A stretch of DNA of 64,000 bases from JAYEJW01 sp034716535 (GTDB lineage: Bacteria; Pseudomonadota; Gammaproteobacteria; Chromatiales; Chromatiaceae): the NCBI GenBank assembly GCA_034716535.1, contig JAYEJW010000243.1:7797-71796 (forward strand), written 5' to 3'. Both the position numbers and the translations under genes were made by a program. Below are positions 17,132 through 27,883 of this stretch, piece after piece. Under the pieces are notes generated by a model. That model saw nothing but the letters and a program-made list of their open reading frames with translations, was not told where the DNA came from and ran no database searches. Position 1 is the first letter of the stretch. Each line of letters begins with the position of its first letter.

Positions 17132-17911
17132 ATGGATACGGTGTTCTATACGGTCGTCAAGAGCTTGATCCTGCCTCCGGGCGGGCTGATTCTGCTTTTT
17201 CTACTCGGTTTTTTTCTGGTGCGGGGTGTGCTCGGGCGGGTCTTCATTTTCATCGCGCTCACGGTCTTCAGCCTGATGACCTTGCCCGCAGTGGCGGGAA
17301 AGCTTATGGCCGGACTTGAGTCCTATCCCGCGTTGAAACTCGGCAGGTTGCTGGGGACCGACGCCGACGGGATACTGATCCTCAGTGCCGGTCGTTACAC
17401 TTGGGCGCCCGAGTACGGCGGCGATACCGTGGGGTCCAATACCCTCGAGAGGTTGCGTTATGGGGCCTTTCTGCACCGTCAGACCGGATTGCCGATCTAC
17501 GTGACCGGCGGCAGCCCGCCGCCCGAGGACCCACCCATGGGTCGGCTCATGGCACAGGTACTCGCAGGGGAGTACGGCGTCGAGGTGGCGGGCGTGGAGG
17601 ACCGCAGTCTGACCACTGCCGAGAATGCGGTCTTCTCGGCGCAGATGCTGGAGCGTGACGGCATCGGTCACGTGCTTTTGGTGACCCACGCCTGGCACCT
17701 GCCGCGTGCGGTGGACGCCTTCGAACGGGCGGGCGTAGAGACGACGCCGGCGCCGACCTACTTCGTTCATCGTGAAGGCGAGGGTAAGCCCGATTACCGG
17801 CGCTGGCTACCCGATGCCGGGGCCTTCACGACCAGCTACTACGCCCTCCATGAGTATCTGGGCCGGGCCTGGTATCAGTTCAAGGCGACCGTGGGGGGAG
17901 GTGGTCGTTGA
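17132..17911 (+). CDS. YdcF/ElyC-like DUF218 membrane protein
   Basis: A 259-residue protein with two N-terminal membrane helices (residues about 8-55) and a C-terminal DUF218 domain that should face the periplasm. Domain marks are ADGILILSAGRY, GLPIYVTGGSPP, DRSLTTAENAVFSAQML and LLVTHAWHLPRAVDAFERAG. ElyC in E. coli affects peptidoglycan precursor lipid use, while YdcF binds SAM; no enzymatic activity is assured. Its 3' end overlaps the 3' end of the minus-strand aspartoacylase-like gene by 32 bp, so the two transcripts are convergent and antisense there. Confidence 0.87.
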   Translation: MDTVFYTVVKSLILPPGGLILLFLLGFFLVRGVLGRVFIFIALTVFSLMTLPAVAGKLMAGLESYPALKLGRLLGTDADGILILSAGRYTWAPEYGGDTVGSNTLERLRYGAFLHRQTGLPIYVTGGSPPPEDPPMGRLMAQVLAGEYGVEVAGVEDRSLTTAENAVFSAQMLERDGIGHVLLVTHAWHLPRAVDAFERAGVETTPAPTYFVHREGEGKPDYRRWLPDAGAFTTSYYALHEYLGRAWYQFKATVGGGGR

Positions 17912-18974
17912 AACGTTCCATGAGGTAGCAGAGACAGTCCTGGCGGATGACGGCCTCGTTGCGGGTGAGCATGGAGGGCATAACCGGCAGCTTGAGGCGT
18001 AGCTCTCCGTCCACAAAGTGGAAGTAACGGTCGTTGACGTCGCGGCCTTGCTCGTCCCGCACATCCAGTCGGATTCCGTTGTTCCCGCCCAGCCGACCCA
18101 GAGGCGTGCCGCCGGGAAGCTCCCTGAAATTGAGCCGCTCCAGCTCGGGGGTGAAGAGGATGTCCGCGGCTTCCGGCGGGAATCCGAAGCTCACCTCTTC
18201 CGGCACCTTCACCTGCGCCACGGTGTGGAAAAGGTCGATGTCGTGGAGTGCCACTGGATGCTCCGGCAGGGCCGATAGATGGAGGCAGGCGTTCAGGTAC
18301 TCCCGGGCGTGCTCGGTGCCGTGCTTCTCTCCCACCTTGCCGCACTCCAGGGTCACTGCCGGACAGAGCTCGGCCATGGCTATGGACTGTACGCCCCGCG
18401 GGCGGATGAAGTAGACCACGGTGCGACTGAACAGGGTTGCGAGGTGGAGGTAGCGGTTGTCCAGCAGGTTCACGCATCCGTAGTGGGGGTTGCAGCCGGT
18501 GTTGTTGTGGATGTCCACGCTGGCGAAGACCCCGCGTCGGGACATGATGTTGACAACCTGCTGCATCAGCGTGTGCTCCGGGGTGTGAGGCAGCTCGGTG
18601 CCGGGCCATACGCGGTTGTAATCCGGTTGGCCCGGAAGGCGGCGCACGCCCGCCGCCGCTGCGGAGGTGTTGCCGATGAACAGGCTCAGGGCCCGCGGCA
18701 GGCGCAGCTCGCCGAAGCGCTCCAGGTACCCCTGCAACAGGGTGCGAATGCCCTCCCAACCTACGGTCTCGTTTCCGTGCATGAGTACGGAGACGAACAG
18801 GGGCGGCTCCCGTTCCCCCGGTAGGTGGATCAGGGTGGGGGCGCCGAGCCGTGTTTCCAGGTTCCGGGAGTCCGTCTCCAGGAGTCCGTCGGGGAGCGTG
18901 TGAAGTTCCTGCAGCATGATGTTCTGGGGTGTGCGGTGCTCGTGTCTTTCGAAGTTCCAGGCTATAGCGTCCAC
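17880..18974 (-). CDS. Succinylglutamate desuccinylase/aspartoacylase-family zinc hydrolase
   Basis: A 364-residue M14-like amidohydrolase. Zinc ligands are visible as His66 and Glu69 (LMHGNET) and His156 (VDIHNN), with Glu210 (TLECG) as the catalytic base. The family removes acyl groups from amino acids or cleaves amide bonds in small molecules. Its start overlaps the end of the upstream GCS2-type ligase gene by 13 bp, so the two are translated together and probably act on the same compound, one making and one breaking an amide bond. The real substrate is unknown, and AstE is unlikely because no ast genes are present. Confidence 0.87.
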   Translation of the reverse strand: MDAIAWNFERHEHRTPQNIMLQELHTLPDGLLETDSRNLETRLGAPTLIHLPGEREPPLFVSVLMHGNETVGWEGIRTLLQGYLERFGELRLPRALSLFIGNTSAAAAGVRRLPGQPDYNRVWPGTELPHTPEHTLMQQVVNIMSRRGVFASVDIHNNTGCNPHYGCVNLLDNRYLHLATLFSRTVVYFIRPRGVQSIAMAELCPAVTLECGKVGEKHGTEHAREYLNACLHLSALPEHPVALHDIDLFHTVAQVKVPEEVSFGFPPEAADILFTPELERLNFRELPGGTPLGRLGGNNGIRLDVRDEQGRDVNDRYFHFVDGELRLKLPVMPSMLTRNEAVIRQDCLCYLMERFNDHLPPRSP

Positions 18975-20380
18975 TCATGCACGGGCCGGCCAGCCTGCTG
19001 ACGCTCCAGATAGGCGCTGGTCAGCTCGGGCATCTCGGCTCCGTGACGCCCGACAAAGGCGCGCTGCCAGGCTGCGCCCGTCTGGCCGTTCTCCAGCCGA
19101 CCGGCGATGATGCCCAGCCAATGGTCCGCTTCAGTGTCCATGATCCCGAGACCCAACAGGCCTCGGCGTGCCCGCGGCAACAGGTCTTCCTTCAGGATCT
19201 GGGCCAGGCCGGCGACGCGGCCATCGAGCCACTGGATCTCGGCCTGCAGGCCCGCGCGGGCGGCGGCGTAGAAGTTGTTCCTGGCAGTGGGGAAGGGGAG
19301 AGACTGTTCCGGTGGCTCTTCCTCTCGCGCCAAGGAGTGGACGGCACCGAAATAGAAAGCGGCATTGGCAATCGCGTCGGCGACGGTGGGGCCGGCCGGC
19401 ACCACGCGGTGCTCGATGCGAAGATGGGGAGCGCCGGTATTGTCGAAGCCGATGAGTGGGCGGTTCCAGCGCCAAATCGTCCCATTGTGTAGTCGCAGGT
19501 GAGCTAGCCGTTCCGGGGGCTCGCCCATGACCTGCGGAAGCAGCACCGGATAGCGGACGAGATTCGCGCGGAAGCACTCGAGGATGGAGTGCTCGGCGTA
19601 TCGGATGCCGAAGTTGACGCGCTCCGAGAGGATCGAGCCGCCGACCGAGACCGCTTGTTCGAACAGCGGAATGCGGGTCTCGTCCCACAACTCGCAACCG
19701 AAGAGAAACGGGGAATTTGCGCTCACTCCCACCATGGGGGCGGCCAGGATCTTGGAGCAGTTGTAGACGCGCGCCGCCTCCCGCGCACCGACTTTGAGGT
19801 GGATCTGGAACGAGGTGGCGGCCGACTCCAGCATCACGTCCTCCTGCTCCAGGTAGAGGCGGTCTTTGCCGCGGATCTCAAGCGAGAGTGGACGTCCCCG
19901 GCGCAGGTTGAGGATTTGCTCGTTCAAAGCCCGGTACCGCTTGCGCGGAGTCATGTGGTCGATCACCAGGTGCTCCGGGCGCACGGTCGGCAGGATACCG
20001 ATCATGGCGAGCTGCGTATTCAGTCCGGCCGCGGCCCGGTTGCAGCGGGCCCACGTGGATTCGAGCTCCTTGGCCAACCGGCTCAGGGCGTCGCCGCGAA
20101 GGGGCTGCGGCGTGCCGTTGATTTCCGCGTTGAAGGTGGCGAGCTCGGGCACGACGAGCGGGTCGTTCAGGCGCTCCAGGAAGGGTTCGATGACCGGGGC
20201 GGGAAGCATGTCCTGACCCACCAGCCAGGCCTCCAGCTCGAAGCCCCCGACCTCCGTGGTGCCGGCGAGGACGCCCTCCTCGAACCAGGTCTCAAGAAGC
20301 TTCGTCTCTTCACGCAGGCGTTCGTCGAACGCTGCGAAGTCGGCGTCGGTGAAACGGGCTGCCTCGATTTCCTGTCCCAT
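18962..20380 (-). CDS. GCS2-type glutamate-cysteine ligase-like carboxylate-amine ligase
   Basis: A 472-residue ATP-dependent ligase of the GCS2/YbdK superfamily. Residues about 43-52 (EVGGFELEAW) are the usual opening strand with the metal-binding Glu, and NAEINGTPQPL, SFQIHLKVG, VGVSANSPFLFG and HLRLHNGTIWRWNRPLIG follow in the family order. Members join an amino group to the gamma-carboxylate of glutamate or to similar acids. The protein is longer than YbdK (about 370) and its partner is the overlapping aspartoacylase-like hydrolase. It could make gamma-glutamylcysteine, but the pairing suggests another small molecule or a peptide tag. Confidence 0.85.
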   Translation of the reverse strand: MGQEIEAARFTDADFAAFDERLREETKLLETWFEEGVLAGTTEVGGFELEAWLVGQDMLPAPVIEPFLERLNDPLVVPELATFNAEINGTPQPLRGDALSRLAKELESTWARCNRAAAGLNTQLAMIGILPTVRPEHLVIDHMTPRKRYRALNEQILNLRRGRPLSLEIRGKDRLYLEQEDVMLESAATSFQIHLKVGAREAARVYNCSKILAAPMVGVSANSPFLFGCELWDETRIPLFEQAVSVGGSILSERVNFGIRYAEHSILECFRANLVRYPVLLPQVMGEPPERLAHLRLHNGTIWRWNRPLIGFDNTGAPHLRIEHRVVPAGPTVADAIANAAFYFGAVHSLAREEEPPEQSLPFPTARNNFYAAARAGLQAEIQWLDGRVAGLAQILKEDLLPRARRGLLGLGIMDTEADHWLGIIAGRLENGQTGAAWQRAFVGRHGAEMPELTSAYLERQQAGRPVHEWTL

Positions 20381-20497
20381 CGGGAATGCTCGACAAACGA
20401 TCGGTGATCAGCAACAGAGCCGTCAGGTTCCCCGCCCCCAGCACTGGAAGGGTGCGGCAAAGGACGGCAACCTCCGCGGCGCAAGGGCGCACCCTCA

Positions 20498-21214
20498 CTA
20501 GGACGGGGGCTGAGACTCTCTCGGGGTCATGGGGCCGAAATCTCCCATATCCCCCTCAACCTTTAGCATTCTGTCTAACGCTTGTAAACGTGCCGGGGTG
20601 CCGATATCGAACCAAAGCCCCGCGTGGTGCTCGCCATTCACCAGTCCCCGCTGCATGGCATCCCGTAGGAGGGGCGCGAGGGGAAAGGCGCCGCGGGCAC
20701 AGTTGCGGAACAGCTCCGGGTGATAGATCCCGATACCGCTGAAGGTATATCGTGGGTTCCCCTGTGCGAGCACCTGCCCGTCATGGAGCGCGAAATCTCC
20801 CTCTGGATTGTGGAGCGGATTGTCCACCAGGACCAAGTGAGCCAGACGACCCTCGGAGATGCGCAGGCGTGAGACATCGATGTTGCTCCAGACGTCGCCG
20901 TTCACCACCAGAAACGGATCGGGGCCAAGCAGGGGCAGGGCCCTGAATATGCCCCCGCCGGTCCCCAGGGCGCGGTCCTCGGGAGAATAGCGGATCTCTA
21001 TATCCCAGCGGCTGCCGTCGCCGAGGGTCTCCTCGATTCGGTGACCGAGATGGGCGTGGTTGATCACGATTCTTCGGAAACCGGCCGCGCTCAGACGCTC
21101 GATCCGGTGAACGATAAGCGGCTTGTCGCCTACTCGGAGCAGGGGTTTGGGGGTTTGGTCGGTGAGCGGGCGCATGCGTTCGCCGCGCCCGGCGGCCAGG
21201 ATCATGGCGTTCAT
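20498..21214 (-). CDS. murU: N-acetylmuramate 1-phosphate uridylyltransferase
   Basis: Nucleotidyltransferase of the peptidoglycan recycling route that makes UDP-MurNAc from MurNAc-1-phosphate. The opening MILAAGRGERMRPLTDQTPKPLL is the pyrophosphorylase signature, and the next part (PLIVHRIERLSAAGFRRIVINHAHLG) closely resembles MurU as I recall it. Length 238 residues from the chosen ATG at 21214. A GTG at 21241 is possible. Its usual partner kinase AmgK is not adjacent. A related mannose-1-phosphate guanylyltransferase is the main alternative. The GCS2-type gene follows 117 bp downstream on the same strand. Confidence 0.87.
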   Translation of the reverse strand: MNAMILAAGRGERMRPLTDQTPKPLLRVGDKPLIVHRIERLSAAGFRRIVINHAHLGHRIEETLGDGSRWDIEIRYSPEDRALGTGGGIFRALPLLGPDPFLVVNGDVWSNIDVSRLRISEGRLAHLVLVDNPLHNPEGDFALHDGQVLAQGNPRYTFSGIGIYHPELFRNCARGAFPLAPLLRDAMQRGLVNGEHHAGLWFDIGTPARLQALDRMLKVEGDMGDFGPMTPRESQPPS

Positions 21215-21324
21215 CGATCGGTCCGTGAGGCGGCTCTTCACCCGCCTACATCATCGGGGCGGCTACGGTTGTCAGTTCTTCGCTGGGAATCGAGCGGCGC
21301 GCGGGCAGGGACGGATCGCGCATG

Positions 21325-22632
21325 CTACGGCGAAATTTCCTTGAGGTAGTCGGGATTGCCGAGAACGCTCCGATCGATATTGCACTCGTCGGGTTGAAGA
21401 ACTCTTGTGATCTTGAGCTTCTTATCGGGCTTCCCGGAGAAATCGGCAAGGTCCACGTAGTGTGGAGGCACGGTCCGGTGCTTGGCGTTCTTGAATACAA
21501 GCACCAACGGGCGGAACTCGTTCTTCGGGTTGGTCCGGATGACCACACCAATTCTCCCGTCTGTGAGCTGTATGATGCTGCCGGGAGGGTATAGACCGAG
21601 CGCTCGGAGAAAAGTGGACACCAGTTCGCTGTCATAAAGGTCGCCGCTCGAGGATTGTAAGATCTTGATGGCCTCTATGGTGGTCCTGCGGTTGCTGTAC
21701 ACGCGGTCGCTGGTGACCGCATCGAATGTGTCCGCGACCCCGGCGATCCGCGTGAACAGATCCAGCTCATCTTCCTTCAGGCCGCAGGGGTAGCCTGATC
21801 CGTCCATCCGTTCGTGATGAGAGTACGCCACGTTGATCACCGAGCTGCTCGCTCCTTGTGAGGAGATGAGTATGTCCCGACCTTGCGCCGCGTGCATCTT
21901 TATGATCTGAAACTCTTCTTGGGTCAGCCGTCCGGGCTTGTTCAGAACCTCCTCCGGCGCCCGAATCTTGCCCACGTCATGCAGCAGCCCGCCCATGCCC
22001 AACTGCTCAAGTCGTGTCTTCGGCATGCCGAGACGATGCCCGAGCAACATAGACAGGATCCCTACATTGATGCTGTGCCGAGAAGTGTACTCGTCTTTAT
22101 CCCTAATGCTGCTCAGGAGCAGCATGGCGTCCGCGTTGCGGGTGATCTGGTCGGCGCAGGCCGTAACGACCTCCTTGACCGCGACCATATCGACAGTATG
22201 TCCACCGCGAACATCGGTGATTAGGGTACGCACGAAGTCTGTGGTCTCACCGAAGGGGCGGCGAGCGGCTTCCACCGATTCGATAGCCTCTTTCACCGAC
22301 CGATGGGTGGGCATTCGCCGCGCCAAACTACGCAGGAGCCCCCCCAACTTACCCTTCCGGCGCGGGTCGGGCCCCCTCGGGCGAGGCTCGTTCGCGGCGG
22401 AGCTGATGCCTCGCGGCGGAGTGGGTTGCGTTAGCCTTGGCGTGCCGCCCTTCTCCGTGTCGACGTACACGTAAGAACAGGTCTCTTGGACGGCTTTGAT
22501 GTCCTCGGTCGTCCTTAGGGGAAAGCCCTGAAATTGAAAGGGCGACTCCAACCAAGGACGGTCGAGCTCGCAGACGTACATGCCGATCTCGAGCTGCGAG
22601 ACGGGCACCTTGATCCTATCGGCCGACGACAA
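21325..22632 (-). CDS. HD-GYP domain cyclic-di-GMP phosphodiesterase with DUF3391 N-terminus
   Basis: A 435-residue cytoplasmic protein. Residues about 7-60 match the DUF3391 module that often precedes HD-GYP (IKVPVSQLEIGMYVCELDRPW). A basic low-complexity linker follows. The HD-GYP core has His218-Asp219 in GGLLHDVGK and HHERMDGSGYP at about 272-282, so all metal and GYP motifs are present and the enzyme should be active. It would hydrolyse c-di-GMP and thereby affect motility or biofilm. The start is a TTG at 22632 with GAGAGGG close before it, and this N-terminus keeps DUF3391 intact. Confidence 0.92.
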   Translation of the reverse strand: MSSADRIKVPVSQLEIGMYVCELDRPWLESPFQFQGFPLRTTEDIKAVQETCSYVYVDTEKGGTPRLTQPTPPRGISSAANEPRPRGPDPRRKGKLGGLLRSLARRMPTHRSVKEAIESVEAARRPFGETTDFVRTLITDVRGGHTVDMVAVKEVVTACADQITRNADAMLLLSSIRDKDEYTSRHSINVGILSMLLGHRLGMPKTRLEQLGMGGLLHDVGKIRAPEEVLNKPGRLTQEEFQIIKMHAAQGRDILISSQGASSSVINVAYSHHERMDGSGYPCGLKEDELDLFTRIAGVADTFDAVTSDRVYSNRRTTIEAIKILQSSSGDLYDSELVSTFLRALGLYPPGSIIQLTDGRIGVVIRTNPKNEFRPLVLVFKNAKHRTVPPHYVDLADFSGKPDKKLKITRVLQPDECNIDRSVLGNPDYLKEISP

Positions 22633-22829
22633 GGTCCCTCTCCCGTGTCCCTATTTTCTCTCCGTGCGGCATTTCATCTGTGACTCCCGGCGAGCGGCTG
22701 CGTTGACGATCACGGCAGGGGCGTAAGTGCGAAGAAACAAAGAACACTATAGAAGAGATCAAAGACATCCGCGTTGTCGTTTTCGCGACCGTGACTGGCG
22801 AACAAGCGATCGCGGCAAGGATCCCTTTG

Positions 22830-24086
<1,257 letters not shown>

Positions 24087-24123
24087 GATGTATTTCTGAG
24101 GTTATGACACGGGTTGATCTGTA

Positions 24124-24159
24124 CGCCCCGCCAAAGGATGTGGTTCGAGGTGCGGGGCG
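24124..24159 (-). repeat. Inverted repeat in the rho leader
   Basis: CGCCCCGC (24124-24131) and GCGGGGCG (24152-24159) flank a 20-nt loop in the trxA-rho gap. Rho is autoregulated through its leader in E. coli. This stem could be part of a similar control or end the trxA transcript, but no T tract follows. Confidence 0.45.
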
Positions 24160-24261
24160 GGGGGGTGGTGACTTTCTCTGAAGAGGGGCGCCCGGGCGGG
24201 CTCCCCAATGGGTTAGGTCAAACGCCAGGGGCGACGAATTCGGGCTAGCTCGCGGGTCCTG

Positions 24262-24588
24262 TCACAGGTTGCTGTCGATGAAGGCAGTGAGCTGCGATTT
24301 CGAAACAGCGCCGACCTTGGTGGCCTCCACGTCGCCCTCCTTGAACAGCATCAGCGTCGGAATACCGCGGATACCGTAGCGCGGGGGGGTGTTGGGGTTC
24401 TCATCGATGTTGAGCTTCGCCACCCTGATCTTGCCGTCGTACTCGTCTGCGATCTCGTCCAGTACCGGTGCGATCATCTTACAGGGGCCGCACCAGTCGG
24501 CCCAGTAGTCGACGAGTACCGGATCTGGGGATTGCAGGACTTCTTGTTCGAAGGAGTCATCCGTTACATGGATGATGCGTTCGCTCAC
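24262..24588 (-). CDS. trxA: Thioredoxin 1
   Basis: Small dithiol reductase of 108 residues with the WCGPC active site (Cys33, Cys36), the cis-proline loop [14 protein letters not shown], and full E. coli TrxA length. It starts with GTG at 24588, eight bases after GGGAG, and this gives the expected N-terminus; the longer open frame upstream is not coding. It lies between rho and the divergent rhlB, as in enteric bacteria. Confidence 0.96.
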   Translation of the reverse strand: MSERIIHVTDDSFEQEVLQSPDPVLVDYWADWCGPCKMIAPVLDEIADEYDGKIRVAKLNIDENPNTPPRYGIRGIPTLMLFKEGDVEATKVGAVSKSQLTAFIDSNL

Positions 24589-24870
24589 TGAGATAGTCTC
24601 CCATTGGGTTGGTTCTTGAGGGATGCAGGCTTGGCCTTTCGGGCACTCCGTGCATGGACGGAGAAGCAGGCGGGCGAATTGGCGTTGGAGTTTGCCCTTC
24701 GGTAAGATGCTATTTGAGCCAAGAATCCACAATTTTGCAAGTCCTCTGGTCACGGGAACCTCCGAATAACCCAATCTTGTGGTTTTTCAGAGTCGGGCAT
24801 CCCCCCTGCCGAAGCAGGGTCCGAACGGGTCGGATCCTGCCGAGAGGACCTTTAATCGTTCCTCGTTTTC

Positions 24871-26274
24871 ATGACCCAGACACACCTCACCGACACGCGT
24901 TTCGACTCCTTCGAGCTCGACGAGCGCATCCTCCAGGGACTCTCCGACGCAGGCTTTACTCACTGCACGCCCATACAGGCCGAGACTCTGCCGTTCGCGT
25001 TGGCCGGGCGCGACGTGGCCGGACAGGCCCAGACGGGAACCGGCAAGACCGCCGTTTTCCTCGTTGCCGCTTTGCAGCGGTTGCTCACACATGCCCCGCG
25101 ACCGGAGCGTCGTGCGAACCAGCCGCGGGTGCTGATCGTGGCCCCCACTAGGGAGCTCGCGGTCCAGATCCACAGAGATACGGTGGTGCTCGCCAGGCAC
25201 ACCGGTTTCCGCCTCGGGCTCGTGTTTGGCGGCACGGGTTACCAACAGCAGCGCGACGACCTGGCGGCAGGGGTGGACCTCCTCATCGGTACGCCCGGAC
25301 GGCTTATCGATTACTTCAAACAGCGGGTGTTCGACCTGCGGGAGGCCGAGGTGGTCGTGATCGACGAGGCGGACCGCATGTTCGACCTCGGCTTCATCAA
25401 GGATATCCGTTACCTGCTGCGCCGCATGCCGCCGCCGGAGAAGCGCCTCGGGATGCTGTTCTCGGCCACCCTGTCCTATCGAGTGACCGAGCTCGCCTAC
25501 GAGCACATGAACCATCCCCACCCGGTGGAGATCGAGCCGGATCAGGTGACCGCCGATCGGGTGACGCAGCGCTGCTACATGGTGGCGAACGACGAGAAGA
25601 TTCCCCTGCTCATCGGGCTGCTGCGCGGCATCGAGAACGCCCGCGTGATCGTCTTTGCCAACACCAAGCGGGCGACCGAAGGCATTTGGGGCTACCTCGA
25701 AGGCAACGGACTGCGCGCAGCGGTGCTCTCCGGGGACGTCCCACAGAAGAAGCGCCTGCGGCTGCTCAAGCAGTTTCAGGAGGGAGAGCTGCCTATCCTG
25801 GTAGCCACCGACGTGGCGGCCCGGGGCCTGCATATCCCGGACGTGACCCACGTGGTCAACTTCGACCTGCCGGACGATGCGGAGGATTATGTCCATCGCA
25901 TTGGCCGTACCGCCCGTGCCGGCGCAACGGGCGATGCCATCAGCTTCGTGTGCGAGACTTACGCCTTCTGCCTGCCGGATATCGAGGAGTTCATCGGTGC
26001 GAAGATCCCGGTGGAGCCGGTGACCCCGGAGCTGCTTGCGGAGATCGATCCGCGGAACTTCGTGCGTACCGAGAGGCGGCCGCATCCCAAGGACAAGCGG
26101 CGAGGGCATGGTGTCGGGCACAAGTCCCACGGAAAGCCCTCCGCCGCCGGGAAAACCAAGGCGGAGAGCAAGGATGGTGACGCAGCGACCGCCAAGAAGC
26201 GGCGCCGCAGGCGCAGGCGCAGGCCGGACGAGACCGGCGGCGGTGGGGGCTCTGCAGCGGTGCCCCAGTCCTGA
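24871..26274 (+). CDS. rhlB: DEAD-box RNA helicase RhlB
   Basis: Degradosome-type RNA helicase of 467 residues. Q motif FTHCTPIQ, Walker A AQTGTGKT at 53-60, [32 protein letters not shown] and [10 protein letters not shown] motif VI are clear, and [13 protein letters not shown] is characteristic of RhlB. The C-terminal 70 residues are basic with a run of arginines, then a Gly-rich end, which fits RNA or RNase E contact. It is divergent from trxA with a 282-bp shared promoter region. The rhlB/trxA/rho grouping is a conserved gammaproteobacterial arrangement. Confidence 0.96.
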   Translation: MTQTHLTDTRFDSFELDERILQGLSDAGFTHCTPIQAETLPFALAGRDVAGQAQTGTGKTAVFLVAALQRLLTHAPRPERRANQPRVLIVAPTRELAVQIHRDTVVLARHTGFRLGLVFGGTGYQQQRDDLAAGVDLLIGTPGRLIDYFKQRVFDLREAEVVVIDEADRMFDLGFIKDIRYLLRRMPPPEKRLGMLFSATLSYRVTELAYEHMNHPHPVEIEPDQVTADRVTQRCYMVANDEKIPLLIGLLRGIENARVIVFANTKRATEGIWGYLEGNGLRAAVLSGDVPQKKRLRLLKQFQEGELPILVATDVAARGLHIPDVTHVVNFDLPDDAEDYVHRIGRTARAGATGDAISFVCETYAFCLPDIEEFIGAKIPVEPVTPELLAEIDPRNFVRTERRPHPKDKRRGHGVGHKSHGKPSAAGKTKAESKDGDAATAKKRRRRRRRRPDETGGGGGSAAVPQS

Positions 26275-26324
26275 TCGTTCTCGCGCCCGTTTCGGCTTAA
26301 TCGCACAGAGGCGCCAGGATCTCT

Positions 26325-26990
26325 TCAGCAGGCCCGCAGCCCCGGCAGGAGATCCGCGAAGTGGTGGATGGAGGTGAACTCGCCCGTTTCCCGTGGTGGT
26401 GCCTTGGAGTCGGGTTCGAGCACCGCCAGCAGCCAGCGGAAGCCGTAGTCCCGCGCCGTGAGCAGCACCGCCTGGCTGTCGTCCACGAACAGTGTGCGCT
26501 CTCTGTCGAACGGCTCCACCGTTTGAACCCGGGGCCAGAAGTCGGCCGACTCCTTCGGGACCCGCAGGTCGTGGGCACAGATGATACGCTCGAAGTGTCC
26601 CGCCAGGCGCGTCTTCTCCATCTTCAGCGCGATGGACTTTTGATGCGCATTGGTTACGAGCACCCGGCGTTTTCCGCGGGCCGCGAGGGCCTCCAGGAAG
26701 TCCACGACGTGGGGGTGGACCGCGATCAAGTGATTCACCTCCTCCTTTAGCAGCGCGATATCCAGCCCCAGCTCTCGGCTCCAGTGGTCGATGCAGTACC
26801 ACTCCAACGTCCCCTCGCGCCCCTTGTACCGGGCGTAGAGCTCCGATCGCGCCTGTTCGACCGGCAGCCCCCGCGCCTCCGCGTAGCGCCGAGGCACGTG
26901 CTCGAGCCAGAAATGGTTGTCGAAGTGCAGGTCGAGCAGGGTGCCGTCCATATCCAGGAAGACGTTGTCGACGGCGTTCCAGTCGATCAT
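26325..26990 (-). CDS. yrfG: HAD-family GMP/IMP nucleotidase YrfG
   Basis: Haloacid-dehalogenase-type phosphatase of 221 residues that dephosphorylates purine nucleotides. HAD motif I is FLDMDGTLLDLHFDNHFW, motif II is VLVTNAHQ, the lysine lies in RVPKES, and motif IV is TLFVDDSQAVL. The phrase DLHFDNHFW together with the wording around the cap matches YrfG. It is divergent from nudE at 27187, and yrfG and nudE are also neighbours in E. coli, which supports both names. Confidence 0.92.
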   Translation of the reverse strand: MIDWNAVDNVFLDMDGTLLDLHFDNHFWLEHVPRRYAEARGLPVEQARSELYARYKGREGTLEWYCIDHWSRELGLDIALLKEEVNHLIAVHPHVVDFLEALAARGKRRVLVTNAHQKSIALKMEKTRLAGHFERIICAHDLRVPKESADFWPRVQTVEPFDRERTLFVDDSQAVLLTARDYGFRWLLAVLEPDSKAPPRETGEFTSIHHFADLLPGLRAC

Positions 26991-27186
26991 GGCGTGATTT
27001 GGCCTATGATGGTTCTAGACGAAGTTCCCGAGAGCATAACCAAGTCCTGATATCCGTGTCACAGAACGGGCCTGCAGAGGATCGCGTCGTGATCCGTGGA
27101 TTCCACCCTCGCCCAGGCCCTTTTCAGTGCAGAGAGGGGGATGCAGCACGCCTGCGGTGCAGTATCCTTTGATCGGAGGGCCTCGC

Positions 27187-27765
27187 GTGTCCGAAAAACC
27201 GAAAATTCTCAGTCGCAAGCTCGTTGCTCAGACCGGTATCTTCAAGGTGGAGCAGGTCGATCTACAGTTCTCCAACGGCAACGAGCGCAGCTTCGAGCGT
27301 ATCCTGGGCGGGCGGGGATCGGTGCTGATCGTGCCCATGCGGGATGCGGAGACGGTGCTCCTGATTCGGGAGTATGCCGCAGGCCTCGATCGGTACGAGC
27401 TCGGTCTGCCCAAGGGTATCGTGGAACCGGAGGAGAATCTGTTGGACGCCGCTCAGCGGGAGATCCGGGAGGAGGTCGGCTTCGGGGCGCGCGATCTGCG
27501 CCTGGTGCACAGTGTCTCGCTGGCACCTGGCTACATACAGCACCGTACGCACATCGTGCTGGCGCGGGAGCTGTTCCCGCAACGGGAGGAGGGCGACGAG
27601 CCGGAGCCCATCGAGGTCGTACCCTGGCGCCTGGACGAGGTGGATGCCTTGCTGGAGAGGGAGGATTTCAGTGAGGCGCGCTCAATCGCGGCCCTCTACC
27701 TTGTTCGGCGTTTTCTGGATCGCGAGTTGGGGAATTCCGGAATAGACGCCACCCCGCCGATTTAG
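27187..27765 (+). CDS. nudE: ADP compounds hydrolase NudE
   Basis: Nudix hydrolase of 192 residues acting on Ap3A, ADP-ribose and NADH-like substrates. The Nudix box is GIVEPEENLLDAAQREIREE followed by VGFG, with the REIREEVG core intact. ELGLPKG before the box and LAPGYIQHRTHIVLARELFPQ after it fit NudE. The start is GTG at 27187 with GGAGG seven bases before it. A longer reading to 27127 lacks support. The divergent neighbour is yrfG. Confidence 0.93.
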   Translation: MSEKPKILSRKLVAQTGIFKVEQVDLQFSNGNERSFERILGGRGSVLIVPMRDAETVLLIREYAAGLDRYELGLPKGIVEPEENLLDAAQREIREEVGFGARDLRLVHSVSLAPGYIQHRTHIVLARELFPQREEGDEPEPIEVVPWRLDEVDALLEREDFSEARSIAALYLVRRFLDRELGNSGIDATPPI

Positions 27766-27883
27766 TCGAATAGCTGAATAGCGCGCGAGCGGCGCAGAAT
27801 CACCGCCCTCGACGACTCGGGAACGCCCGCCGCGTTCGGGCCGGTCACGGAGGAAACGAGAGCATCAGTACTGGAGGCAAGGC

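Noticed and set aside
24589..24774. N-terminal extension of thioredoxin in the same frame
   Set aside because: The GTG at 24588 has a good ribosome site and matches known TrxA length. The extension has no resemblance to a signal or domain.
24787..26802. 671-residue minus-strand open frame
   Set aside because: It is antisense to rhlB and overlaps the real YrfG gene. The composition is that of a GC-rich shadow frame and no family motif is present.
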